A stretch of DNA of 64,000 bases from JBGPTF01 sp041490445 (GTDB taxonomy: Bacteria; Acidobacteriota; Terriglobia; Acidiferrales; UBA7541), in assembly GCA_041490445.1 (NCBI GenBank), contig JBGPTF010000002.1:1-64000 (forward strand), in the 5' to 3' direction. The notes under the pieces are model-generated. The model had not been told where the DNA came from. It saw only the letters and a program-made list of their open reading frames with translations, and searched no databases. The position numbers and the translations under genes are program-made. Positions 24,760 to 33,259 of the stretch are shown here, piece by piece (the stretch's first letter is position 1; the number at the start of each line of letters is the position of its first letter).

Positions 24760-27144
24760 ATGAGTGTAGAAACCTTTCAGCCACTGCAGCTCGACGTGTT
24801 CGGATCGTGGATGACGCTGCTCGATCCCTCGGACGTGCCTCCCGGGATGTCGCCCGATCTCCGCGATGTGGAATTCTTTCCCGGAGGGGTGCGCACGCGC
24901 CCGGGCCTTGCTTCCGTTTACCCGTCACTCGCAGGCTCGCCGAAAGTGAACGGCCTGAAGAGTTTCATCACCAAGAACCTGATCCAGCGGCTACTGGTGT
25001 TTGACTCGCTGGGAGACCTCTACAAGGAGTCCACGCCGGGCTCGCTGGCGCTCATCGCCGCGGGATTGACGCCCTCCAGCTACCTGGCATCCACGACGCT
25101 CTTCGGGAGGGAATACATCGCCATCTCGGACGGCTTGATCGGACAAGACATGCCGCGGCAATTCGACGACTCCTTTTTCGACCGGGTGAGCCAGATCGGC
25201 CCGGGCGAAGCGCCGACGGTGGCGGACTCCGCGAACGCGGGCTTGGTGACCATCGGCGCGCATCAATGCGTGGTGGTTTTTGTCACGCGGCAGGGCTATT
25301 GGACGCAGCCTTCGCCGCCGGTCAAGTGGACGGCAGCCGGCGGGAAGAAAGCGAGCATCTCGAACATTCCGGTCGGACCTTCGAATGTCGTACAGCGGCT
25401 ATTGGCTTTCACGGCAGCGGGCGGCGCCACGTTTTTCCACGTGCCGGCAACGATGGTGATCAACGACAACGTCACCACGTCGGTCGAAGTGGACTTCACG
25501 GAAACAACGCTGCTCAGCGGCGTCAGCATGGATTATCTGTTCCGCCTGATCGAGCTGCCAAACCAGCTCGGCGTCATGGATTACGCCCAGCGCCTCTTCT
25601 GGTGGGGCGAGCGCGCCAGGATGTCGAATTGGCGCAATCCTACGTTTGACGGAGGCTGGGACGCTACCGGCAACGGCCGGCCGCTCGGCTGGACGCGGGA
25701 CGCGACCTTCGGTCCGGGCGGCAGCCGCGAATCCGTGGACACGGTTTGGGGCGATGCGTATCGCATTACGGGAGACGCCGTCGCGGTCGAGCGCGGCCTG
25801 ATCACGCAGAGCGCCGTCGCCGATGCCGCCGGGAATCCGCTGATCGTGCGCAATACGGATTATTCGGTGCGGGCCCGGGTAAAGCGATCGGCGAACCTGG
25901 CCGCGGGCACATTGCGCATCAATCTGACCAGCCCGACGGCAGGCGCGCTGGCCGTCGGACTCGCCGTCTCTGCCGCGCAGGCCACCACGCAATACCAGAC
26001 TCTTACGGCCACGCTCACTCCGCCGCAGGCGACGATACCAGCGGACCTGGTTCTGAACGTGTATGCCGACGGCATTCCGGGACCGGCCGGTGAATCGTTT
26101 CAAGTGGACAACATCGAAATCTTTCCGACAAACGCGCCGCAGAACGCGTCGCTCGTCCGCGCGAGCCTCACGGAAAGCCCCGAAAGCTACGACGGGCTGA
26201 CCGGCATCCTGAGCGTGGCGGAAAACAACGGGCAGGGAATTCGTGCCGCGTTCAAGCTGCGCAATCTGCTGTATTTCGTGAAGGAGCGCAGCCTGTATGT
26301 CACGGCGAGCGATGGCGTGAACGAGCCCGCGCTCTGGGCGATCGAAGAAGTGTCGAACAAGGTGGGCACGCCTTCGGCGCACGGCGTGGGCATCGGCGAA
26401 GAATGGGTGGTGATCGCCGGGCGCGCCGGATTGTATCTCTTTGAAGGCGGCACGCCGCAGAAGCTGTCGCAGGAAATTCAGCCCACCTGGGACTCCATCA
26501 ACTGGCAGTACGGCCACCGCATCTGGGTGCAGGTAGACGTCGAGAAGAAACGCATCCTTGTTGGCGTTCCGCTTGGCGCGGCCACCGAGCCGAACGTCGT
26601 GCTGGTCCTGGACTACACCGAAGGCTTCAGCGATCCCCTGGTGACCATGCTCTACGCGGCAGGCCATTCGCGGAAGTGGGCGCCGTGGTACATCAGCGCA
26701 AATGCGTGCGGCATCATCGAGCGTTCCAACGGCGTCGCGCAGATATTCGCCGGCAACAACGCCGCAAACGGAAAAATCTATGCGCTGACCAAAGGGCAAT
26801 TCTCGGACGACGGCGCGGCAATCAATTCCTACTACAAGACTGCGTTTCTTTCTCGCACCGGCGCGACCGGACGGAATCTCTTCGGCTATCTCACCGGCTT
26901 CGTGCAAGGGAGCGGCGCCTTGGCGATTAACGCCTTCACGCCGGGCAACGCCGCCGAACTCGCGCTCGGCTCGTGGACGATTGCCAATCCGGAGGGTGAA
27001 GATCTCGAGCTCGCCACGAACGTCTTGAGCGAGCGAATCGCCTATCAGTTCGGGACCAACGCTGCCGGCTCGTGGTTTTCCCTGACGAAATTTGTGCCCT
27101 GGGCCAAGCCCGATCCTTTTGCCTTCGTCCGCGGACATAATTGA
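24760..27144 (+). CDS. Phage tail protein with internal carbohydrate-binding-like domain
   Basis: 794 residues beginning MSVETFQPLQLDVFGSWMTLLDPSDVPPGMSPDLRDVEFFPGGVRTRPG. This start, with DLRDVEF..GG..TRPG, is typical of large tail or stabilisation proteins below the portal of short-tailed phages. The body is a beta-propeller-like fold (LYFVKERSLYVTASDG, WVVIAGRAGLYLFEGG), interrupted at about 290-455 by a jelly-roll module ending FQVDNIEIFP, which looks like a carbohydrate-binding module. It probably forms the tail tube or nozzle and touches the cell surface. Confidence 0.75.
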   Translation: MSVETFQPLQLDVFGSWMTLLDPSDVPPGMSPDLRDVEFFPGGVRTRPGLASVYPSLAGSPKVNGLKSFITKNLIQRLLVFDSLGDLYKESTPGSLALIAAGLTPSSYLASTTLFGREYIAISDGLIGQDMPRQFDDSFFDRVSQIGPGEAPTVADSANAGLVTIGAHQCVVVFVTRQGYWTQPSPPVKWTAAGGKKASISNIPVGPSNVVQRLLAFTAAGGATFFHVPATMVINDNVTTSVEVDFTETTLLSGVSMDYLFRLIELPNQLGVMDYAQRLFWWGERARMSNWRNPTFDGGWDATGNGRPLGWTRDATFGPGGSRESVDTVWGDAYRITGDAVAVERGLITQSAVADAAGNPLIVRNTDYSVRARVKRSANLAAGTLRINLTSPTAGALAVGLAVSAAQATTQYQTLTATLTPPQATIPADLVLNVYADGIPGPAGESFQVDNIEIFPTNAPQNASLVRASLTESPESYDGLTGILSVAENNGQGIRAAFKLRNLLYFVKERSLYVTASDGVNEPALWAIEEVSNKVGTPSAHGVGIGEEWVVIAGRAGLYLFEGGTPQKLSQEIQPTWDSINWQYGHRIWVQVDVEKKRILVGVPLGAATEPNVVLVLDYTEGFSDPLVTMLYAAGHSRKWAPWYISANACGIIERSNGVAQIFAGNNAANGKIYALTKGQFSDDGAAINSYYKTAFLSRTGATGRNLFGYLTGFVQGSGALAINAFTPGNAAELALGSWTIANPEGEDLELATNVLSERIAYQFGTNAAGSWFSLTKFVPWAKPDPFAFVRGHN

Positions 27145-27167
27145 CGCGGCGCGTCTGACACTGAATC

Positions 27168-28244
27168 ATGCTGACCATCCCGCAAATTGAAGCGCTGCGG
27201 AAGGACAATCCCTTCCTCTATGAATCGCTGCGGCGCATCGTCGCGGCCGTGAATTCGCTTGGCCTGCGCCTGAATCTCGACCCGCAGCCCCCGTCGCAGC
27301 CGCCACCGGAGCAGAAAAACGCCGCAGCGCCCGCGGTTGCCGCGGCGTTCTCGGTGAATCTGGACAGCCAGGTCACCGATGGCGCGACGTACGCGCGCGT
27401 GCGCGTCGCCGCACTCACGGATGGCGCCGTCGATCCAACCAAAGCGGGTGTGCTCGCAAAAGGCTCCGTACCGCCAACGTGGAGCGGCGCGTTCACGTAC
27501 GCCGCAACTTCTTCGAGCATCACCTGGTCGTGGATCGGTCTCACGATCTTTCGCGCTGACGGCGCGACGACCGCGGTGCCGGACGGCTCCCTAGCGGTTA
27601 GCGGCCTGAGCGCAAGCACCACATATTATTTTTATCCCTATTACGACGAGCTGTCGAAGGCGATCGGATGGGTCGCGGGCGGCGTGGGCACACCGGCCAA
27701 TGCGCAACCGGCGAAAACGAACCTTGCCGCACAGCAGCAGGCCCTGCAAGGTCATGTGCCGTTGAGCCAGGGCGCGATGGTTGCGGCGACCACGGCGAGC
27801 GGTTCCGGCGGCGGCTCGGGCGGCGGCAGCGGCAGTTGCCTGCGCGCGGGGATGGTGGTGCTGTCGCGCGACCGCGGAACGGTGCCGATCGAAACTTGCC
27901 GCGTCGGCGAACAGATTCTCGGGCGAGACGGCTGGACGAAAGTGATCCGCCACGAAGTACGCCCGGCGGACACGTTCATTCGCCTCCATTTCTCCAATGA
28001 AGAAATCCTGGACGTCACGCCGCACCACATCTTCACGTTGGCCGACGGCTCGCCGATGCGCGCCGAGCGGCTGTGTCTCTGCGACGTGCTGGTCGGCCGG
28101 TTTTCGAAACTGACGCTGCGGACAATTGAAGCCGTGGTGGAAGACGGCGCAAAGGTTTCTGTCGGCTGCGAGCCTTGCCATGAGTTCTACGCCGGCCGGC
28201 ATGCTGCGACCGTGCTCACGCACAATTTCATTCTTCTTTCCTGA
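27168..28244 (+). CDS. Tail-region protein with C-terminal Hint (intein-like) self-cleaving domain
   Basis: 358 residues. The N-terminal part (1-45) is a helix of the type seen in short tail proteins (RKDNPFLYESLRRIVAAVNSL). An Fn3-like domain follows (about 60-175) and a perfect flexible linker (GSGGGSGGGSGS). The Hint domain starts at Cys224 (CLRAGMVVLSRDRGTVPIE), has the block-B motif DVTPHHIFTL (Thr284, His286, His287) and ends CHEFYAGRHAATVLTHNFILLS, with the terminal His352-Asn353. The residue after Asn is Phe, not Cys, Ser or Thr, so splicing is unlikely; N-terminal thioester cleavage and Asn cyclisation remain possible. This is the bacterial-intein-like pattern. Confidence 0.85.
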   Translation: MLTIPQIEALRKDNPFLYESLRRIVAAVNSLGLRLNLDPQPPSQPPPEQKNAAAPAVAAAFSVNLDSQVTDGATYARVRVAALTDGAVDPTKAGVLAKGSVPPTWSGAFTYAATSSSITWSWIGLTIFRADGATTAVPDGSLAVSGLSASTTYYFYPYYDELSKAIGWVAGGVGTPANAQPAKTNLAAQQQALQGHVPLSQGAMVAATTASGSGGGSGGGSGSCLRAGMVVLSRDRGTVPIETCRVGEQILGRDGWTKVIRHEVRPADTFIRLHFSNEEILDVTPHHIFTLADGSPMRAERLCLCDVLVGRFSKLTLRTIEAVVEDGAKVSVGCEPCHEFYAGRHAATVLTHNFILLS

Positions 28245-28283
28245 CCGGCTCGGGCTGTTCACGTCGCGAATGTGAGCTAATGC

Positions 28284-28619
28284 ATGCACAGCAGAGCCTA
28301 CTACCTGACGACGCTCGGCGAATGGAAGCGCCACGTTGCGCGATTCGCGTCTTCGCACTGGTGCGGGGCCGACCCCGCAGCGCCAGCAGAGGACGCCAGC
28401 CACATTTTCGTTCTTGTCGAAGGCGATGAGGGCGTACATGCTGCGCTCGAGCAGCACGATGGCTTCGACGCGCTGCCGCACCCGCTGAGTCATCGCCCGG
28501 TGCCCGCGCGGATTGCCGAAAAGCTCGCCGCCCACGGAATCGCGGCCGGCGCAACCACATTTGACGTGGCCGAAATGGTCGGCCGCGAGCATCCATTGCT
28601 TCGCCATCGGGTATTTTGA
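28284..28619 (+). CDS. Phage-module protein of unknown function
   Basis: 111 residues: MHSRAYYLTTLGEWKRHVARFASSHWCG..., with an acidic hydrophobic middle (HIFVLVEGDEGVHAALE) and a His-rich C-terminus. No domain is recognised and no strong ribosome-binding site is seen. It lies 39 bases after the Hint gene and 24 before the acetyltransferase-like gene, in the same direction, and has the same GC-rich codon pattern, which supports coding. Confidence 0.55.
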   Translation: MHSRAYYLTTLGEWKRHVARFASSHWCGADPAAPAEDASHIFVLVEGDEGVHAALEQHDGFDALPHPLSHRPVPARIAEKLAAHGIAAGATTFDVAEMVGREHPLLRHRVF

Positions 28620-28643
28620 TTTCGCAGCGGAGCAACCGGGACA

Positions 28644-29099
28644 ATGCTGGTGAGCATGCGCGTACGCGAGTATACCGAAGCCGATCTCGAAGCACTCAAG
28701 CACATGCACGCGCGGCAGGGATTCGACTACGCGTTCCCCGATCTCGCGGATCCCATTTTTGTTTCGAAGCTGGTGCTCGAAGAGGATGGCGGGAACGCGG
28801 TAATGGCCTCGCTCGCGCGCTTGACTTGCGAAATCTACCTGCTCGCCGACCCGCACGCGGGTACCCCCAGAGATCGCTACACGTGGCTGCTCGCGCTCCA
28901 CAATGCCGCCGAGCGCGATGTCTTTGCGCGCGGTCTCGATGACGTGCATGCCTGGTTGCCGCCACGGATCGCCCGGCGGTTTGGAAAGCGCCTCGAGGGG
29001 CTCGGCTGGGTGCGTGATGATGTCTGGACGCCCTATTGCAAGCGTTTGAAGCCTGCCTGCGGAGCCGGCGCAGTTACGCCGCACATCGGCAAGACCTGA
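28644..29099 (+). CDS. GNAT-like acetyltransferase-fold protein of the phage module
   Basis: 151 residues. The start MRVREYTEADLEALKHMHARQGFDYAFPDL (an ATG at 28656 is an alternative start) is the beta1-alpha1 pattern of GNAT folds. A central beta strand pair and the helix NAAERDVFARGLDDVHAWLP follow. The canonical pyrophosphate-binding R/Q-x-x-G-x-G/A loop is not evident, so catalysis is doubtful. Proteins of this shape are common beside tail genes of short-tailed phages, where their role is unknown. Confidence 0.6.
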   Translation: MLVSMRVREYTEADLEALKHMHARQGFDYAFPDLADPIFVSKLVLEEDGGNAVMASLARLTCEIYLLADPHAGTPRDRYTWLLALHNAAERDVFARGLDDVHAWLPPRIARRFGKRLEGLGWVRDDVWTPYCKRLKPACGAGAVTPHIGKT

Positions 29100-29159
29100 G
29101 CAGAATTTCTCATTCAAAGCGAAACGAAGAAACACATCACAGCAAGAAGGAGACCGGCC

Positions 29160-29708
29160 ATGGGACGAGGAGCACAACAATCCACACGCGACGCCGTTGA
29201 TCGCCAGCTCGGCATACAGAATCAGTTAATCCAGCGGTCCGACACGCAGGGCCAGCAGGATCGCCAGCTCATGCTGCCCGCGATCCAGGATCTGCTCACG
29301 AGCCAGGGATACTCGCCGGAAGAGCAGTCGGCGATCACGCAAGAAGGGATGGGCGCAGCGCGAACCGCGTTCGACGCGCTGCAGGAGCGGGCTGCCAACC
29401 GCACCGCGGCGACAAATAATTCCGCGGGCTTCGGTGACCTGACCGCAGAGCTTGGCCGCCAGGAAACGCAAAATCTCTCGCAACAGGCACGGCAGAATCA
29501 GATTGCTTTCGCGAACGAGAAGCAACGCCGCCGGCTCGCGGGATTGAGCGCGATCGGTCAGACGTACGGGATCGACACGAATCTTCTTGCCCGCGCGATG
29601 GGCGTTCCTGCATCGCTGCTCGACGCGCGGGCTCGCGCGTCGGGTGGGAGCAGCGGACTGGGAGGCTTGTTCGGACTGGGCGCAGGCATTGGCTCACTCT
29701 TTGGATAG
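29160..29708 (+). CDS. Internal virion-like protein (Gln-rich helix, Gly-rich hydrophobic end)
   Basis: 182 residues after AAGGAGA. A long Gln/Asn-rich helical region (QLGIQNQLIQRSDTQGQQDRQLMLPAIQDLL, then ALQERAANRTAATNN...ELGRQETQNLSQQARQNQIAFANEKQRRRLAGL) is followed by a Gly/Ser/Leu-rich end (GGSSGLGGLFGLGAGIGSLFG) that could insert into membranes. Phage ejection (internal core) proteins have such Gln-rich helices and amphipathic ends. No enzyme motif is seen. Confidence 0.65.
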   Translation: MGRGAQQSTRDAVDRQLGIQNQLIQRSDTQGQQDRQLMLPAIQDLLTSQGYSPEEQSAITQEGMGAARTAFDALQERAANRTAATNNSAGFGDLTAELGRQETQNLSQQARQNQIAFANEKQRRRLAGLSAIGQTYGIDTNLLARAMGVPASLLDARARASGGSSGLGGLFGLGAGIGSLFG

Positions 29709-29761
29709 ACGCCATGGGCCAGTGGTCGGAAGTACGCGCTTGAGGTCGGGAGCCTCTCTAA

Positions 29762-30025
29762 ATGAACGCGGATCGCATCGTTGTCGCACTCGCCGTTAGC
29801 GTCCAGTTTGCACTTTTTCTGCGCTGGTTCTACCGCCGCATCCGTAACGATGAGATCCTGCGCGCATTCGTTCAGGACATGGCGACGAATCATCTCCCGC
29901 ACATCTACCATGCGTTGCGCGAGATGTGTCGCGCCCAGGGGATTGAGCTTTCCGAGCCACCGCCAATCCACTGGGTCGAGTTGAATGGCAGTGATTCGCC
30001 GCGACGACGGACCGAACGCTGGTGA
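29762..30025 (+). CDS. Single-span membrane protein at the head of the lysis group
   Basis: 87 residues, MNADRIVVALAVSVQFALFLRWFYRRIRNDEILRAF. One N-terminal membrane segment is followed by a basic stretch and a soluble helix (DEILRAFVQDMATNHLPHIYHALREMCRAQG). It sits directly before the endolysin and may be an antiholin, holin or other lysis regulator. No family is recognised. Confidence 0.6.
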   Translation: MNADRIVVALAVSVQFALFLRWFYRRIRNDEILRAFVQDMATNHLPHIYHALREMCRAQGIELSEPPPIHWVELNGSDSPRRRTERW

Positions 30026-30070
30026 CGGCCGGCCCGCCGCCCGCGAGTTCTGGGCCGCACGGCGGCGATG
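30025..30070 (+). repeat. GC-rich palindromic repeat, direct copy
   Basis: CGGCCGGCCCGCCGCCCGCG followed by AGTTCTGGGCCGCACGGCGG. It matches 30546-30600 and the inverse of 19642-19682. It fills the gap before the endolysin, which argues for the ATG at 30127 rather than the GTG at 30022 as the endolysin start. Confidence 0.6.
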
Positions 30071-30126
30071 ATCAGAAGGTTTCCTGCTCTGCGCGCGGGA
30101 TATCCCTCGGGCGCACGGACGCCGAA

Positions 30127-30546
30127 ATGTCTTACTCCCTCGATCAAGTTTACGAGCTGTTCCTGCTGGCCCTCTGCGTGTGGCGCGAGGCGCGCGGCGA
30201 GTCCCTCGACGCGAAACGCGGCGTTGCCTGGGTTGTGCGCAATCGCGCTGCGCATCCTTCCTGGTGGGGAACGGATTCCGTGACTGTCATTCTGAAGCCG
30301 GCGCAGTTCTCTTCGTTCAATGCCGGCGATCCCAACTCCGTGAAGTGGCCCGCGCAAAACGACCTGAGCTGGGTCGCCGCGCTCGAAATCTCCGCAGAGG
30401 TGCTCGCGGGCAGAACTGAAGATCCCACCGGCGGCGCCACCTTTTATTTCGACGACTCGCTCGCTGCGAACCCTCCAGCCTGGGCCGCGCAGCTCGAACC
30501 CTGCGCGAAACTTGGCCGGTTAAACTTCTTTCGAAAGCCTTCCTAG
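30127..30546 (+). CDS. SleB-type cell wall hydrolase, endolysin
   Basis: 139 residues, MSYSLDQVYELFLLALCVWREARGESLDAKRGVAWVVRNR. The WREARGE segment, with its catalytic-type Glu, the GVAWVVRNR helix, KPAQFSSFN and DPTGGATFYF are the signature blocks of the Hydrolase_2/SleB family of peptidoglycan transglycosylase-like enzymes. It has no signal peptide, so it needs a holin for access to the wall. A start at 30022 would read through a repeat and is rejected. With 29762 and 31072 it forms a lysis group. Confidence 0.82.
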   Translation: MSYSLDQVYELFLLALCVWREARGESLDAKRGVAWVVRNRAAHPSWWGTDSVTVILKPAQFSSFNAGDPNSVKWPAQNDLSWVAALEISAEVLAGRTEDPTGGATFYFDDSLAANPPAWAAQLEPCAKLGRLNFFRKPS

Positions 30547-30600
30547 GCGGCCGAGCGGCCCGCCGCCCGCAGGCTCTGGGCCGCAGGGCGGGTGGCCGGG
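30546..30600 (+). repeat. GC-rich palindromic repeat, direct copy
   Basis: GGCGGCCGAGCGGCCCGCCG followed by CCCGCAGGCTCTGGGCCGCA and GGGCGGGTGGCCGGG. It begins within a few bases of the endolysin stop. Third copy of the family within the phage module. Confidence 0.65.
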
Positions 30601-30641
30601 TTGTCCCCGAACACGACTGACGTTGTCCGCACGTGCTCCCC

Positions 30642-30935
30642 ATGATGCATACACAGCTAACCGAACAAACCAACGTCCCGTGCTTTTACTTTGCAGAGTG
30701 TCGCCGGAGCGCCGCACTCGAAACAAATGGAAAGTCGCTCTGCCGGCAGTGCGCCGCCCGTGTGCCTGGCCGGGAGTATCCGCTTCGTCTCCCCGTCCGC
30801 GCTCCGCTCTATTCCAACGATCGTGAAGTCACCCAAGCCCTCGGGCTCTTCGGACCGCGGCGGCCACGAAGCCCCAACGCTTCACGGAACAATTCGTCTT
30901 CGCCACAGCCCGGCGTGGCGCTCACCCCGCGTTGA
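30642..30935 (+). CDS. Possible small zinc-knuckle protein
   Basis: 97 residues, MMHTQLTEQTNVPCFYFAECRRSAALETNGKSLCRQCAARVPG. Two Cys pairs (CFYFAEC and CRQC) suggest a zinc knuckle in residues 14-37. The remainder is Arg/Pro-rich and disordered and could be spurious after about residue 60. An alternative frame overlaps. It lies between the endolysin and spanin-like genes. Confidence 0.4.
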   Translation: MMHTQLTEQTNVPCFYFAECRRSAALETNGKSLCRQCAARVPGREYPLRLPVRAPLYSNDREVTQALGLFGPRRPRSPNASRNNSSSPQPGVALTPR

Positions 30936-31071
30936 CGATGCCCCTCAAAAAGGGAACACAACAGGGCGAGATCGGTGCGGGTGCACGCTGGCGGCCCTGA
31001 ATCCCCCCAGGGAATTGCTCCTCCCAAACTTAACTCTCGATTGAAGTCCAGAATATTTGAGGTTTCTCCCG

Positions 31072-31710
31072 ATGAATCACAAACGAATCTTTATTGGCAT
31101 TGCCGCTCTCTCTATCCTCGCAATCGCAGCGCTCACAGCTCGTTCTTGGCTTGAAGGGCACGACGACCGAAGCGCCATGAAGGCGACCCTCGACGCGCAA
31201 GAGCAATTGATCGCCGCGGCCGACGGGCGCGAGCAGCAGCGCCAACAAGAATTGAAGTCAACCCTTGCAGAGATTGCCGATCTGAAGCGGCGCGCGCAAA
31301 CGCCGCAACAAATCGTCCGCGAGCTTCCGCAGTACCTCCCGTTGCCGCAGCCCATCCAGCTAGTCCCCGCCGCGCCAACGCCCCAGAAGGGAAGTGAGGC
31401 CAATTCGGAGCAGGGAAGTGGTCTGTCCCAAAAGCCGTCAGTCAATGACAAACTTCTCGCGCAATTCCCCGCCGAGGATCTCAAACCGCTCTACGACTTT
31501 GTGCAGGATTGTCGCGCTTGTCAGGCACTACTCACCGCCGCCCGAAGCGACTTCGCCGACGAGCGCGCCAAATCCGCAGCACTGGCCCGCGAACGGGACA
31601 CCGCCATCAAGGTAGCCAAGGGCGGCGGATTCTGGACGCGCGTAAAGCGCAACGCCAAGTGGCTGGCCATCGGCGTCGGCATCGGCTATGCCGCGTCGCG
31701 GGCCCACTAG
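31072..31710 (+). CDS. Spanin-like protein (i-spanin type)
   Basis: 212 residues from MNHKRIFIGIAALSILAIAALTARSW: one N-terminal membrane anchor followed by a periplasmic coiled coil (KATLDAQEQLIAAADGREQQRQQELKSTLAEIADLKRRAQ), a Pro-rich spacer, a CRAC pair and a basic, hydrophobic C-terminus (FWTRVKRNAKWLAIGVGIGYAA). The N-terminal anchor plus coiled coil after an endolysin is the Rz (inner-membrane spanin) layout. No separate outer-membrane lipoprotein partner is seen. It is the last gene of the phage module. Confidence 0.62.
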   Translation: MNHKRIFIGIAALSILAIAALTARSWLEGHDDRSAMKATLDAQEQLIAAADGREQQRQQELKSTLAEIADLKRRAQTPQQIVRELPQYLPLPQPIQLVPAAPTPQKGSEANSEQGSGLSQKPSVNDKLLAQFPAEDLKPLYDFVQDCRACQALLTAARSDFADERAKSAALARERDTAIKVAKGGGFWTRVKRNAKWLAIGVGIGYAASRAH

Positions 31711-31728
31711 TGTTGTTCCAACTTGATG

Positions 31729-32680
31729 AGGCTAAAACTTGTCTGCGGGCGCGGGTTCTGTTGCTGCTGGCCGAGGGGGATTCCCTGCGCCGCATCCAAG
31801 CCCAGACCGGGATGAGTCCTCGCCGCACCCTGATTTGGAAACGCCACTGGCAGCTCCGGGGACTGGATGGCCTACTGGATGCGCCCCGCGCCCGGGGCGA
31901 TCCCGAAAATTGATGGCACCGAGCAACGACCGCCGGGTCCACTGACCCACTGGTCGACTCGTCGCCTGGCGCGGCGGCTGGGAGAAAGCCCCGCGACGGT
32001 CATGCGGGTGTGGCACAAGGCCGGATTGCAGCCCCACCGATTGCGCCGCTACATGGCTAGCCCGGACCCGGACTTCGAAGCCAAGGCCAAAGACATCCTC
32101 GGTTTGTATCTGGGATCCACCGAAAAACGCAGCGGTCTTCTGCGTCGATGAGAAAACGGCCATTCAAGCATTGGACCGCAGCGAGCCGGCGCTGCCGTTG
32201 CGTGCCGGCCGGCCGGAGCGTCACGCCGTGGAGTATGTCCGCCACGGCACGGTTACCCTGTTCGCCGCGCTGGAGGTGCACAGCGGGAAGGTTCTCGGGC
32301 GCTGCTCTCCCCGAACACCAGCGAACAGCTCGTGGAGTTCTTGAACCACACGATCACCGGTGAGTGGCGTAAAACCATCCCTGTAATCTTCGACAACCTG
32401 GTGGTGCACAAGAGCCCACTGTTGCGGGCCTGGCTGGAACAACACCCCATGTGCACCTTTATTTTACGCCCGCCTACTCCTCCTGGCCGAACCAGGTGGA
32501 AATCTGGTTGGGTTTGATCACCCGCGATTGCATCCAGCGTGGCATCTTTGTTTCGGTCGCGGATCTCTTGCATCGCATCAAGAACGATATCCAGCTCAAC
32601 AATCGAAATGCTCAGCCATTTCGCTGGACCTATCGGAACCTCAAAAGGCACATCCATGTCTCACTTTCTTCGGAAACGCG
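31729..32680 (+). pseudogene. IS630-family transposase, inactivated by several frameshifts
   Basis: Read across frames it shows the helix-turn-helix start (LRAQVLLLLAEGDSLRRIQAQTGMS-like), a second HTH (TRRLARRLGESPATVMRVWHKAGL), FCVDEKTAIQALDRSEP with the first DDE Asp, VIFDNLVVHKS with the second, and PAYSSWPNQVEIW with the catalytic Glu block. These pieces lie in at least four reading frames, so at least four indels separate them. The catalytic residues themselves are still present. No terminal inverted repeats were found by eye. It abuts the right end of the phage module. Confidence 0.85.
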
Positions 32681-32689
32681 ACACTAGCT

Positions 32690-33253
32690 GTGTCTGGTTT
32701 CGCGGGGCGCCAAGTCCTTCGGCCCGCCCGACAGGAAGCAGCGGACAAAAATGCGCAAATACACGCTCTGCATCGGTCGCAAACGATCCTCCCGTTCCAG
32801 CCGCCGATGGGCATCGCCGAATTCCCGCGGAAGGCAGGCAAAGCGTCTCTCCTACCCGGGCAGAAACGTGATCTGGCGGACATTCCTACTTTGCACAAAC
32901 CGGACATTCACGCCGCGCTTCTACAGACGAATACAAAGTTCTTGACACAGAGAACGTCATTCCTTAGCATTAGTTGTAGAATAAGTCTGCTAAGGGATAT
33001 TATGTTTAGTCAGGTGAGACATAGACACGACGGAGAGGGGACTCCGTAAGGGATTGCAGCGGCGGGGCTTATCTGTCGGCACAAGGCGGCCACCGCCCCA
33101 GCGCGTATTTTGAGGATTCCGTTAGACGAAGAAGCGTTGCAATCTAGTGTGAGTGGTTCAGATATTCATTAATGTAGGATTGCTGGCATGCGGTGCGTTA
33201 GGTTTTCTTGAGAGCAGTGACCACCAAGGGTTTTTTCAACGAAGTAGCACAAT
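32690..33253 (+). other. Stretch without a supported gene
   Basis: About 560 bases between the IS630 remnant and the next transposase fragment. Short frames exist on both strands, but none has a ribosome-binding site, a consistent codon pattern or a recognisable domain. Probably decayed mobile-element DNA. Confidence 0.5.
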
Positions 33254-33259
33254 TCACGA

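Noticed and set aside
25399..27138. 579-residue minus-strand frame opposite the tail protein
   Set aside because: Shadow of the plus-strand tail gene; no domain, no ribosome-binding site and Arg/His/Gly bias.
27837..28244. True intein in the tail-region gene
   Set aside because: The Hint domain ends six residues before the stop, there is no Cys, Ser or Thr after the terminal Asn, no C-extein of any length and no homing endonuclease.
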